Positions 1-8,666 of a DNA stretch of 64,000 nucleotides are shown piece by piece. Each line of letters begins with the position of its first letter. The stretch's first letter is position 1. Source of the DNA: DATNPX01 sp036702975 (lineage in GTDB: Bacteria; Cyanobacteriota; Vampirovibrionia; Obscuribacterales; Obscuribacteraceae); NCBI GenBank assembly GCA_036702975.1, contig DATNPX010000038.1, positions 62,001 through 126,000 of the forward strand, written 5' to 3'. Both the position numbers and the translations under genes were made by a program. The notes below the pieces were generated by a model, which ran no database searches, had not been told where the DNA came from, and saw only the letters and a program-made list of their open reading frames with translations.

Positions 1-39
1 AAACAAGCTTCTAAGCGTAAGCATCTGATCGCGATCTAG
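1..39 (+). CDS. 3' end of a gene cut by the window edge (uncertain)
   Basis: Frame 1 reads twelve codons (KQASKRKHLIAI) to a TAG stop at 37-39. The other two forward frames stop sooner. A good intrinsic terminator follows about 15 bases later, which is what one expects behind a real gene end. Only the basic C-terminal tail is visible, so no function can be given. Confidence 0.35.
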   Translation, partial: KQASKRKHLIAI

Positions 40-54
40 ATAACTAAAACAAAG

Positions 55-84
55 AGGGGAGCTAGAAATGGCTCTCCTTTTTGT
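55..84 (+). terminator. Rho-independent terminator
   Basis: An 8-bp stem (AGGGGAGC at 55-62 with GCTCTCCT at 71-78, one G-T pair) with an 8-base loop runs straight into a T-run at 78-82. It would end the gene whose tail opens the window. Confidence 0.75.
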
Positions 85-184
85 TGACAACGAAGGCAGA
101 TTTTACGGTGCCATAACGTGCGCGATGGCTCAGTTAACCTGTGTTGTATAGCATGGAGAATGATTAGACATTTGGAGGTAAGTC

Positions 185-439
185 ATGAAGCGTATTTTCG
201 CATTTGCGTTACTAGCAGCCATCGCCACCGGTAGTTTCGGTTTGGCATCCTATGCCAAAGATGAAGCCAAAGAAGCTGACAAGAAAGCTTCCAAAGTGGC
301 TGACAAAGAAACCAAAGCCGCTACAGAAGATGCTAAGGCTTCTAAAGACGCTGCTAAGGGCGATGCTAAAAAAGCTGAAAAGCATGCCGACAAAGCTGCT
401 AAAGAAACCAAGAAAGCAGCCGACGAGGCCAGCAAGTAA
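185..439 (+). CDS. Small exported Lys/Ala/Asp-rich protein
   Basis: An 84-aa protein with a classic Sec signal peptide (MKRIFAFALLAAIATG..., predicted cleavage after SYA at about residue 24). The mature part is almost only Lys, Ala, Asp and Glu in KKA/DEA-type heptad-like repeats. It should be highly charged, helical or disordered, and periplasmic or surface located. A strong ribosome site (GGAGG) sits just before the ATG, and a strong terminator follows. Such low-complexity KA-rich exported proteins resemble late-embryogenesis-type or histone-like repeat proteins, but composition alone does not prove a function. Confidence 0.8.
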   Translation: MKRIFAFALLAAIATGSFGLASYAKDEAKEADKKASKVADKETKAATEDAKASKDAAKGDAKKAEKHADKAAKETKKAADEASK

Positions 440-487
440 CTTACCGTCTGCATATTCGCAGGTAAGGTTACAAGCTAGGAAACATGA

Positions 488-520
488 AGGGCTCGCCTGG
501 AAACAGGTGGGCTCTTTTTT
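488..520 (+). terminator. Rho-independent terminator of the small exported protein
   Basis: A 12-bp stem (488-499 with 504-515, three wobble pairs) closed by a GAAA tetraloop and followed by six T residues at 515-520. It lies 50 bases after the stop codon of the upstream gene. Confidence 0.9.
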
Positions 521-751
521 AGCTGACGCCATCACACGTGGTACCACGGCTGCCTGTTTGAGAGGAACTTGCTTTTGGAGAAGACACACGCGCTTTTGAA
601 GAAGTCCCGCGTACTCTTGCGAACGGTCCCAGGTCTTACATCCAAGCCCAGGCTTAGGAACAGGATGGCAGCAGAATAGGATGTCAGTGGTATGCTAGTT
701 ATTGCCGCCACAAAATTATCCGCAGCACCGAATAAGCCACACGACATCTGA

Positions 752-1732
752 ATGCCAATAACTCGCAACGTCGCATCAATCGCAGTCGCTAGTCTGAGTT
801 CCATCTGCCTGTCAGGATTGCAAGCATTCGCCCAACCGCAAGACTACAGTGCCGGGATGGAGGCCTATTCCAAACACGACTTCGCGGCAGCCAGACAGTA
901 CTTTTCAAGGATGGTCAAGGACGCACCGGAAGACCCGCTCGGTCACTACTATCTGGCTAATACCATGGTTTTCATGAAAGACCTGACAGGAGCAACGAAA
1001 GAGTATCAAACAGCAATCGAAAACGCCGATTCTGATGACGTAAAGGATGGGTGTGAATCGGCGCTGAAAGCTTTGAAGAAATCCGGGGTGAAGGGCGCAG
1101 CGGCGGCATTGGAAAAGTCTGCTGCAATGAGCGCACTGCCGGCAGGTCCGTCCTTGATAGCGCCACCAATTCCGACTCCGGGCAGGCAATTTCCAGACAT
1201 CGGAGGAAGTACCAAGAACGCCGGGGGCTCAGGCTTCAGCTCTGGCTCAACATTAGCTCCAGGCACACCTAGTGCTGGAGCGGGCGGAACTCCTGACGCC
1301 GACGGTTCGAAGACGGCAGCCATCAGTCCGGAAAATATGACGTCTTTACAAAAGCAAATTGAGGAACGCAAAAAGCAGGCGGCACAAGAAAACGAGCTCA
1401 AGCAAAAAGCCGTTCTCGACGCAGCAAAGAAGCAAGCCGACAGAATTAAAGCTGAACACTCTTATGACGCGAGCATGTCGTATCGCGGGCGCGCTCGCTA
1501 TTGGGCCGAGGAATATAAGAAAGAAGGGACAGCACAAGCCAACGCCGTGATGCAGCAGGCTTCGCGCCAGGCTGCTGATTACAAAAAATACGTTGACGAG
1601 AAGAAAGCCATTCTCGACGACGTAGCAAATAGTCTCGACAGTCAAATGAATCAGACAGGCGGTAGCAGCAAGATTCACCTCAAACGGGAAGGAACAAACC
1701 TGAATGTGCGAAACTATGAGTTCAGTCACTAA
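752..1732 (+). CDS. Exported TPR protein with coiled-coil tail
   Basis: A 326-aa protein. Residues 1-27 form a signal peptide (ending LQAFAQ). Residues about 30-105 hold two TPR-like helical pairs (YSKHDFAAARQYFSRM, LGHYYLANTMVFMKDL). A Pro/Gly/Ser-rich linker spans about 125-195, followed by a long Lys/Gln/Glu coiled coil to about 290. Such proteins usually act as periplasmic scaffolds, but no partner is evident. The ATG has no strong ribosome site, so the start is chosen because it gives a complete signal peptide. The next gene begins 39 bases downstream on the same strand and may be co-transcribed. Confidence 0.85.
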   Translation: MPITRNVASIAVASLSSICLSGLQAFAQPQDYSAGMEAYSKHDFAAARQYFSRMVKDAPEDPLGHYYLANTMVFMKDLTGATKEYQTAIENADSDDVKDGCESALKALKKSGVKGAAAALEKSAAMSALPAGPSLIAPPIPTPGRQFPDIGGSTKNAGGSGFSSGSTLAPGTPSAGAGGTPDADGSKTAAISPENMTSLQKQIEERKKQAAQENELKQKAVLDAAKKQADRIKAEHSYDASMSYRGRARYWAEEYKKEGTAQANAVMQQASRQAADYKKYVDEKKAILDDVANSLDSQMNQTGGSSKIHLKREGTNLNVRNYEFSH

Positions 1733-1771
1733 CTGTTCTTTTTAGCTGTCGTTTCTCACCTCTAAAGCAAA

Positions 1772-2563
1772 ATGAAAAAAACGATTCTCTGTATCTTGGG
1801 CGCGTTCTGCCTCTGCTTACCCGCATTGAACGCAAACGCAGCTGAAGGAATTGTCACGTTTACCTATCCCGTACAACCGCAGCATCGCAATGCGAATGTC
1901 AACTATAGTCTGAATCCACAAAGCGAAAAATTCTATGTTTGGACTCCTGCAGATTTTTCAAAAAATCAGAGCTACGGTTTAATCGTTTACATTCCACCGA
2001 TAAATGTATGCAATATGCCGCAGGGTTGGTCAGATGTTCTCACCAAACGAAAATTCTTGTTTGTCGCACCACAAAACGCCGGTAATAGCGTTCTAAATCC
2101 AAGGCGCTCAGGCCTTGCCGTAATGGCTGCTCTCGAAATGATGCACGAGTACAAAATTGACAGCAGACGAGTATATACAGCGGGTTTATCTGGCGGTGCG
2201 CGTCTTGCAGCGAGTTGCGCTTTCTGGCAGCACGACATATTCTCAGGCACCATTCAAAGTTGTGGTTCGAATTATTACAGACCGGTGGTGCCAAAATACG
2301 CAACGAATTTAATAGACACAAACGGACATCCATACAATGTTGCCGATGGCACGTCGACTGAAGACGCAAGCGCAGCACGCTCTGCTGTCAAATTTTGTTT
2401 GATTACCGGTGCAGATGACTTCAGACGCGGAAATATTCTGGACATCTACAACAATGGATTCATTGCAGACGGATTCCGAGCCAAACTAATTGACGTTCCC
2501 GGAATGGGACATCAAGACTGCAGGGGGCAAGAGCTGGAACAGGCTCTCGATTTTCTTCAGTAG
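1772..2563 (+). CDS. Secreted alpha/beta-hydrolase (esterase / PHB-depolymerase-like)
   Basis: A 263-aa protein with a signal peptide (MKKTILCILGAFCLCLPA..., cleavage near ANA at residue 23). The nucleophile elbow GLSGGAR, about residues 139-145, supplies the serine. A later TGADD segment and a C-terminal GMGHQDC provide candidate Asp and His of the triad, in the usual order. Spacing and the YIPPINVCN strand fit the poly(3-hydroxybutyrate) depolymerase/feruloyl-esterase type of exported esterase. The substrate cannot be told from sequence. It follows the exported TPR gene closely and converges with the alcohol dehydrogenase. Confidence 0.8.
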   Translation: MKKTILCILGAFCLCLPALNANAAEGIVTFTYPVQPQHRNANVNYSLNPQSEKFYVWTPADFSKNQSYGLIVYIPPINVCNMPQGWSDVLTKRKFLFVAPQNAGNSVLNPRRSGLAVMAALEMMHEYKIDSRRVYTAGLSGGARLAASCAFWQHDIFSGTIQSCGSNYYRPVVPKYATNLIDTNGHPYNVADGTSTEDASAARSAVKFCLITGADDFRRGNILDIYNNGFIADGFRAKLIDVPGMGHQDCRGQELEQALDFLQ

Positions 2564-2602
2564 CTCAGCCGCGTGCCACCCGTTCAAATTAGCGAATGCT
2601 AC

Positions 2603-3607
2603 TCACAACGTTTCATCTTCATGCTCTGGAATTAACACGGCAGCACCATGAAACCGCCCGTGGCGTAGATCGTCCAAGGCAGTGTTTGCCTTCGACAGAG
2701 CATATTTATTGATATTCGTATGGACTGGAATTTTGAAGGCGATGTCCAAAAATTCCCTAGCGTCTTGTCTGGTCAAGTTGGCGACTGATTTTACAGAACG
2801 CTCTTCCCACAAGATAGAATATGGGAAAGCTGGAATATCGGACATATGAATGCCACCGCATACGATGACAGCGCCTTTGTCCGATGCCTTTAGAGCTAAA
2901 GGAACCAGATCTCCTACCGGGGCAAATATCAAAGCACCATCCAATGGCTCCGGAGGCAGTTCATCAGATGCTCCGGCCCAACATGCGCCCAACTCTATAG
3001 CATATTTCTGACCAGCATCATCGCCACTGCGGGTGAAGGCATACACTTCACGCTTTTGATAGAGCGCAACCTGAATGATGATATGAGCTGCGGCTCCAAA
3101 GCCGTAAATACCAAGACGGTGAGCATTGCCTGCAAACTTGAGAGTGCGCCAACCTATCAAGCCGGCACAAAGCAATGGTGCAGCTTCTGCGTCTGACAAA
3201 CCATCTGGCAGTGAAAAGCAAAAATCTGCATCCGCAACAGTGTGAGTCGCATAGCCGCCGTCGACATTGTAGCCAGTAAACTTTGGATAATCGCAAAGAT
3301 TTTCACGGTCGGATTGACAGAATTTGCAGCGCCCGCACGTTTTTGCGAGCCACGGAACGCCTACTCTTTGTCCAATTTCGAAATTAGCAACGCCTTGCCC
3401 TAGTTTGGATACTTTGCCTACGATTTCGTGGCCGACCACGAGTGGCAATTTAGGCTCTTTCAAATCAGAATCAATCACATGCAAATCAGTTCGACAGACG
3501 CCGCATGCAGAAATCTCCAAAAGAATCTGTCCGGGTCCTGGCTCAGGTTTATTCCGGTGCACCAATTTTAGCGGCAAACCAGAACCCTCGAATATCATTG
3601 CGTTCAT
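2603..3607 (-). CDS. Zinc-dependent alcohol dehydrogenase family protein
   Basis: A 334-aa medium-chain dehydrogenase/reductase, oxidising alcohols or reducing aldehydes with NAD(P). Catalytic zinc ligands are visible as C38 in CGVCRTD and H60-E61 in GHE. The structural zinc site is C91, C94, C97 and C105. A Rossmann motif GIYGFGAA lies near residue 167. Length matches the family, and it resembles the AdhP/zinc-binding class. A second in-frame ATG lies three codons downstream (MNAM). It begins 19 bases after the end of the TPR protein on the same strand, so the two probably form an operon. Confidence 0.93.
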   Translation of the reverse strand: MNAMIFEGSGLPLKLVHRNKPEPGPGQILLEISACGVCRTDLHVIDSDLKEPKLPLVVGHEIVGKVSKLGQGVANFEIGQRVGVPWLAKTCGRCKFCQSDRENLCDYPKFTGYNVDGGYATHTVADADFCFSLPDGLSDAEAAPLLCAGLIGWRTLKFAGNAHRLGIYGFGAAAHIIIQVALYQKREVYAFTRSGDDAGQKYAIELGACWAGASDELPPEPLDGALIFAPVGDLVPLALKASDKGAVIVCGGIHMSDIPAFPYSILWEERSVKSVANLTRQDAREFLDIAFKIPVHTNINKYALSKANTALDDLRHGRFHGAAVLIPEHEDETL

Positions 3608-3626
3608 GGCAATAAGTCTCTCAGCT

Positions 3627-5516
3627 TCAACCGCCTAACTTTTGGTCCTCAGAAAGCTGAATAGCTCGCCAACTTCCTGTAATCCGACCTTGTGCAAATG
3701 GATCGACAGCAGCCGCCTCACGCACTTTGTTCATGTTATGCAGGAGATTGGCATAGTTGCGATTTAGTCGAGCGGTCGTAGGATGGTCAGCACCAAGTGA
3801 TTCAGTACAGATCTTTATCGCAATTCTGTAAGCGCTTTCAGCATCGAAGTGCTTATTTTGCACGTGATAGAGCGTTGCGAGATTTTGCCAGCCGCAGGCA
3901 ACGTCCGGATGATGAGCACCAAGCCGCAGCGTACAGATTCGAATATAATCCTTAGCGCAAGTCTCGGCTTCAGAATAATTCTTGCTGAAATATGCGACCT
4001 TTCCGAGATTGCTTACAGCCAAGGCGACTGGAATCGATTCCGCTCCATACAATTGAGTTTTGTATTCGAGCGACGTATGATATGACTTTTTCGCTTCTTC
4101 AAAGTTCTGTTCAGCCAGGTATGTTTCTGCAATTGCATCAAGACAGCGAGCGTGGCTTTCGCCCTTATCGTGCTCCATATCCAGAAGCTGCAGCCAAACG
4201 TCTCTTGCTGCTTTGTACTGTCCTTTGACCATGAACTGTTCGGCGGTTCCACGCAATGTCATCCACTGCGATTGGGTCAATGTTTTCAATTTAACTTGTT
4301 TGAGAGGTTTCAGATCGTTGAACTCAGCGCTATCGCCATGCTGCCACTGCAACTCACGCAATGCTTGCGGAATATCGATGCCCCGCCGCTGTGAGTAGTC
4401 GAGAACGATTCCTGCATGCTCCATTGTCAATCGTCCGTTCTGCACTAGCAAACGGCAGTGTTCTGCCTTCACGAGTGTAGTTTCATCTGCGATACCAGCC
4501 ACCGTCAACACTTGCATCATGATTTGAGAGTTGTGTTGAGCCACATCAAAAGCTTGAGCAATATCTGTTGGTGTAACGTATCCGATCATCTGCAGGAATT
4601 TTGAAAGCGATATACGTGAGTGCTGTCCGGGATTGTGACCCAAGCTTATGCTCTTCATCGCATCGTGGAACGTCGAACCGGCTTTGACAGCAGTGATCAG
4701 CTCACGGGCTTCGTTGATGCTCAGTTTTGAATCGCCGATCAAATTTTGTACTTGCAAGACGGCTTGCAAAAGCTCGTTAGTCAAAAGTTTCGCATCAACG
4801 AGAACTTCACCAATAGGCTTTTTCGCAACCAGCCCGACTTCCAGCGAATTCACCAATTGACTGGGAGTAATCAACTCGCAGAAAAGCAAAATCTCGCCAA
4901 GACGCGGACAACTGCGATTAGGTAAATCGTAAAAGCCCTTCTCCTTCAACAACACTTCGATCGAGATCTGACGACGCGCTGCCACTTTGAGCGCCTCGAT
5001 CGCTTGCTCTTCTGTCAACTTTCCGTCACGAACAAGTATCTGAGCGTTCACCGCGGCCGATAGCAAACTCTCCGAAATAATGCCACCCAGAACAAGAATG
5101 CGGCCAAACGGCAAGCCGGTCGCTTCATGCTTCTCGAGAGCTCGCTCCAGCTGCGGGTGCGAAACAAAGTTTGCTTCCATCAGCAGCTTCCCCAACGGCA
5201 TAAGTTCTCGCTGATTGACCGAATCCCAACCAAGCAACGCCAGCGATTCGTCAAGCGTGATGCGCATCTGGCGAACCTGCGCCATCGCTTGTTTAGCCAG
5301 CTTCAACTCTATAGCATGCTCTTTCAGCAATGTCTGGCAGCGAACGATGTTTTTCAGATCGTCGTCTGACAGCAAGTTAGACATAACCAGCACACGGCCA
5401 AGGGGAAGTGATGTCTCTCTTGATATCGAAAGCGCTTCCTCTAAGTGCTCCGGACTCACCATGTCAAGCTCAATGACAAGCTCGCCAAGCCGATGTCTTG
5501 AATCTATTTCGGCCAT
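3627..5516 (-). CDS. GspE-N-like repeat / TPR fusion protein
   Basis: A 629-aa cytoplasmic protein with no signal peptide. The N-terminal ~390 residues carry at least four copies of a ~75-aa unit of the type LGELVIELDMVSPEHLEEA ... LPLGRVLV. This is the pattern of the N-terminal domain of type II secretion ATPases (MshEN/T2SSE_N), known in MshE to bind c-di-GMP. Residues about 410-600 hold TPR units of the TPR_12 type (ALAVSNLGKVAYFSKNYSEAE, YRIAIKICTESLGADHP). A GGGAG ribosome site precedes the ATG. It probably scaffolds or senses, but ligand binding is only an inference. Confidence 0.85.
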   Translation of the reverse strand: MAEIDSRHRLGELVIELDMVSPEHLEEALSISRETSLPLGRVLVMSNLLSDDDLKNIVRCQTLLKEHAIELKLAKQAMAQVRQMRITLDESLALLGWDSVNQRELMPLGKLLMEANFVSHPQLERALEKHEATGLPFGRILVLGGIISESLLSAAVNAQILVRDGKLTEEQAIEALKVAARRQISIEVLLKEKGFYDLPNRSCPRLGEILLFCELITPSQLVNSLEVGLVAKKPIGEVLVDAKLLTNELLQAVLQVQNLIGDSKLSINEARELITAVKAGSTFHDAMKSISLGHNPGQHSRISLSKFLQMIGYVTPTDIAQAFDVAQHNSQIMMQVLTVAGIADETTLVKAEHCRLLVQNGRLTMEHAGIVLDYSQRRGIDIPQALRELQWQHGDSAEFNDLKPLKQVKLKTLTQSQWMTLRGTAEQFMVKGQYKAARDVWLQLLDMEHDKGESHARCLDAIAETYLAEQNFEEAKKSYHTSLEYKTQLYGAESIPVALAVSNLGKVAYFSKNYSEAETCAKDYIRICTLRLGAHHPDVACGWQNLATLYHVQNKHFDAESAYRIAIKICTESLGADHPTTARLNRNYANLLHNMNKVREAAAVDPFAQGRITGSWRAIQLSEDQKLGG

Positions 5517-5731
5517 CGGGTCTCCCTATCCTTCCAAATTCGCCATGATCGTACCGCCAATACAATCAGTAAAACACAAAACAGGCTCAAGCGTTGGGAC
5601 TTTACAAACGCGAACGCGACAATAGATTACACAGACGATCGAGCCATCGTCAGCCCTGAGCCGAAGATTACAGTCTCCGTGACAGTTTACGGTTACGGTT
5701 TACCGTTTTCGATTTAGCATTGCCAATCGAC

Positions 5732-7156
5732 CTAAAGAACCGCCGACTGTGCTGCCACCCGGCGCAGAACTGGCAATAGTTGCGCAACGGTTTGATAGCG
5801 GTCAGATGCTTCCATCTGAGTGCACGATAGAACGACCTCTGCAAGTTCCTCTGAGATAGATGGCACTTTGTCCCGAGGATTAGATTCGGTGAGGGCCTCA
5901 GGTTCTTCACCCACTAAAAGGAAATACAGGCTACAGCCAAACGCGTATATATCACTTTGGACGGTGGCTTTTCCCCGCAGCTGTTCTGGCGCAATAAAAC
6001 TGTGTTTGCCGACAAAAGTGCCGGTAGCATTGCCAATGAACTCGTTGGCAGCGCCAAAATCCACCAAAATCACCTTGCCATCATTCCGCAAAACAATATT
6101 GTCCGGTGTCAAATCTCTATGAATGATCGGCTGTTCGCGCTCATGCAAATACTTCAGAGCGGCTGCCACTTGTATCGCCCATTCGAGCACATCCGGCTCC
6201 TTTTGAGGTCCCTTTTGCTTTACCAGCTGCCTGAGGTCGGTGCCGTTTATATATTCCAGTAGAAGATAGTTACGCTCAGCCTCAGAGAAACTATCCAGCA
6301 CGCGGACAATGCCAGGATGATCCACCTTCATCAGCAGATGCGCTTCGCGATCAAACAACTCCCGAGCTTTCTCTTTCACATTCTCAGCACCATTTTGTGG
6401 TATCACTGCTTCTTTGAGAACTACAAGATTCTTGTTGTCCATTTGACACAAATACAACGCTGACAATCCGCCAGATGCAAGGTGATTGATTACCTTCAGA
6501 CTATTGTTCCGCAGTGATTTGCCGGCTTCCAGAGGCACGTACGCAGTCGGGCAGAAGCGGCGTCCGAGTTCTTCCTCCCACAGATCTGTGTAGCTTACGT
6601 TGTCTGATTCGCGCGCACCAATGCGCACGACTGACTGCAGCTCTTGAAGGCTGGCATCACAACGATCTGGAGCCCACATTGAGGTAGCAAGCAAAAATTG
6701 CTCGACGAAATCCGGTTGTAGGTGCTTGAGTGTCAAGTTCACCGCAGAACCTTTCGCACGAACAATAGTCAATTTTGATGACCTAACGTCCTCAGGGGAA
6801 ACAACCGCTTGTACACGAGCAATCGACGTCCAAGGAATATTGCGAAAGACATTGACAGAGGGACCAACACAATGCGGCAAACGAACTCCCTGCTTATCAA
6901 CTATCATCAGATCGTTTGATAAGGCTCGCTTCAGAAGAATGCATGTCAAAGAATAAGTGAGACAAGCAGCAGACATGCCGTAAAACGTATACAGAACTGA
7001 ATTGTGCAACGCAATGGCGCTAGCAAGCTGGACAATGCCGGCACAGAAGCCGATAGGAGACAATATCGCCCATACAGGAAAAGTCACATTCAAAAATGTA
7101 TCAACCGCGTCCCGCAACTGGCTATTGCACTCTGATTTGACTGTCAATTCGGCCAT
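5732..7156 (-). CDS. Membrane-anchored Ser/Thr protein kinase (second kinase of operon)
   Basis: A 474-aa protein. Two hydrophobic segments at about 27-50 and 52-76 anchor it. A ~130-residue PH-like or linker region follows, then an Hanks-type kinase domain from about 220 to 470. Visible catalytic residues are K248 (VVLKEA), H346-R347-D348 with N353 (HRDLTPDN), D366-F-G and the APE-like IAPEQ at 389-391. The glycine loop is weak (ASGGLSALYL). The ATG has a GAGG ribosome site. It is the last gene of a WG/kinase/WG/kinase operon, 47 bases after the preceding WG-repeat gene. Confidence 0.93.
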   Translation of the reverse strand: MAELTVKSECNSQLRDAVDTFLNVTFPVWAILSPIGFCAGIVQLASAIALHNSVLYTFYGMSAACLTYSLTCILLKRALSNDLMIVDKQGVRLPHCVGPSVNVFRNIPWTSIARVQAVVSPEDVRSSKLTIVRAKGSAVNLTLKHLQPDFVEQFLLATSMWAPDRCDASLQELQSVVRIGARESDNVSYTDLWEEELGRRFCPTAYVPLEAGKSLRNNSLKVINHLASGGLSALYLCQMDNKNLVVLKEAVIPQNGAENVKEKARELFDREAHLLMKVDHPGIVRVLDSFSEAERNYLLLEYINGTDLRQLVKQKGPQKEPDVLEWAIQVAAALKYLHEREQPIIHRDLTPDNIVLRNDGKVILVDFGAANEFIGNATGTFVGKHSFIAPEQLRGKATVQSDIYAFGCSLYFLLVGEEPEALTESNPRDKVPSISEELAEVVLSCTQMEASDRYQTVAQLLPVLRRVAAQSAVL

Positions 7157-7203
7157 TCAAAAACCTCGCCTATCGCATCTTCTCTGCAAAGTGACATCTT
7201 TTC

Positions 7204-8640
7204 CTAGACATGGTGAGTCACATGTCGGAACAGGGTGTGACGGTGTGGATATACAACAAACATCCTATTTTTGATTGCAGAGATTTGCTCTTTCCCTCGC
7301 TTCGCTACGGCACTTTCTTCTTCATCACGTGCTTTTATGAAGTACAGAATCCCAGGAGAGCTAACCTTCGCTGTCCCTTTCACAAATGGACTGATTGACG
7401 CAAAGTGGGGACCAATAGGCTTCCCAGTGGTATCAATGTAGTGAACCAAGGCACCGCCATCCCAAACAGCTGCACGACCATCGTGAAAACGCCCGGCCCA
7501 TGAAAATTGCGGCTTGATTACAAGCTTTCCGCATTCATCAACATAACCAAATTTATCTCCAATCAGTACCGCGCCTAATCCTTCCGATAGCCATGGCATT
7601 CCGAGACTTGCATTTACACCACTGATCTTAGGAGCGCCAGCGATAGGCTTTCCGGAGCCATCGATCAGGCTCCAATCGCCACTAGCTCCAGCAACCATCA
7701 CCTTGTCGTAGCCGGTCAAGAAATCAAATTTCGGAGGAATCACCACCGCCCCTGACAGATCAGCAACACCATACATGGTGTCACCTCGAAATACAAGATG
7801 GTTGTTCCGAACACTGCAGATTGCTTCGAATTTTGGTTTACACAAGATTCTCCCATTACTATCCACAAGACCTACCTGCTGATCTTTCTCAATTAAGAGA
7901 TGCTGTTCATCTTCGGGTCCAGATTCGATGGAGATACCATCGATGGTGCATTCTTCAATCCGGCCAGAGTTATGCAGCTTGCTAATACCATCATAAACTT
8001 GCGGAAGGAGCGATTGTCCTTTCGCATCGATCAACCCAAACTTGCCCATGTCGCTTATGACATAGACAGAGCCAACGCGGTCACATTGTCCGCTATACTC
8101 AAAGAGAACGCGACCGGTCTGGTCTACCAATTCTTGATTGCCGGTAGTTGAATTATGTAATAGAGCGCTTCCCTTATAAAAAATGGGAGCCGAAGAGAAC
8201 TGTGGCGATACCACCCATTCACCTTTAGCGTCAATGACTCCCCATTTGACTCCCCCACTTGCATCCACCGCGGCTGGTGCCACCTCGTCCGTAAACTCGC
8301 CAGCATCAGCGAACTTGAGAGGGACGGCAATGCTGCCCCTGCAATCAACGAATCCCACCCTGCGAGCATCATCTTGTACACGAAGTAATCCCCCGTCATA
8401 CTTGTCATCAGCGAAAAACCGTCGAGGCGTGAACGCCATACCTGGACGTAGCTTGGGTCTCTTTGGATAGGTCGTAAACTTGAATGAACTATCAACGGTG
8501 CCCTCAGTTTGAAGAAGAGAGGTCGCATCGAATGCGCCTAGCACCGTTATACCAACTGCGACCGCAAAACAAGAAGCCAAAACGAGTCTATGCCGAATCA
8601 ACCGATTCTTGAAAAAATCTTTTGGAATAGTTTTCACCAC
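7204..8640 (-). CDS. Exported or membrane-anchored WG-repeat protein (copy 2)
   Basis: About 478 aa. A hydrophobic segment near the N-terminus (LVLASCFAVAVGITVLG) suggests a signal anchor, placing the repeats outside the membrane. Roughly eight WG repeats follow (WGVIDAKGEWVV, FGLIDAKGQ, GLVDSNGR, FGYVDECGKLVI), known as beta-rich repeats. I chose the GTG at 8640 because AAGGAG precedes it. A longer reading to a TTG at 8670 overlaps the kinase stop by four bases. It is about as similar to the WG protein at 10.8-12.2 kb as expected for a tandem duplicate. Confidence 0.88.
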   Translation of the reverse strand: MVKTIPKDFFKNRLIRHRLVLASCFAVAVGITVLGAFDATSLLQTEGTVDSSFKFTTYPKRPKLRPGMAFTPRRFFADDKYDGGLLRVQDDARRVGFVDCRGSIAVPLKFADAGEFTDEVAPAAVDASGGVKWGVIDAKGEWVVSPQFSSAPIFYKGSALLHNSTTGNQELVDQTGRVLFEYSGQCDRVGSVYVISDMGKFGLIDAKGQSLLPQVYDGISKLHNSGRIEECTIDGISIESGPEDEQHLLIEKDQQVGLVDSNGRILCKPKFEAICSVRNNHLVFRGDTMYGVADLSGAVVIPPKFDFLTGYDKVMVAGASGDWSLIDGSGKPIAGAPKISGVNASLGMPWLSEGLGAVLIGDKFGYVDECGKLVIKPQFSWAGRFHDGRAAVWDGGALVHYIDTTGKPIGPHFASISPFVKGTAKVSSPGILYFIKARDEEESAVAKRGKEQISAIKNRMFVVYPHRHTLFRHVTHHV

Positions 8641-8666
8641 GTATTCTCCTTCCGTCGGATCGATAT

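Noticed and set aside
84..117. TTGACA at 84-89 as a -35 box for the first small gene
   Set aside because: The nearest -10-like hexamer (CATAAC at 112-117) is too far and too poor.
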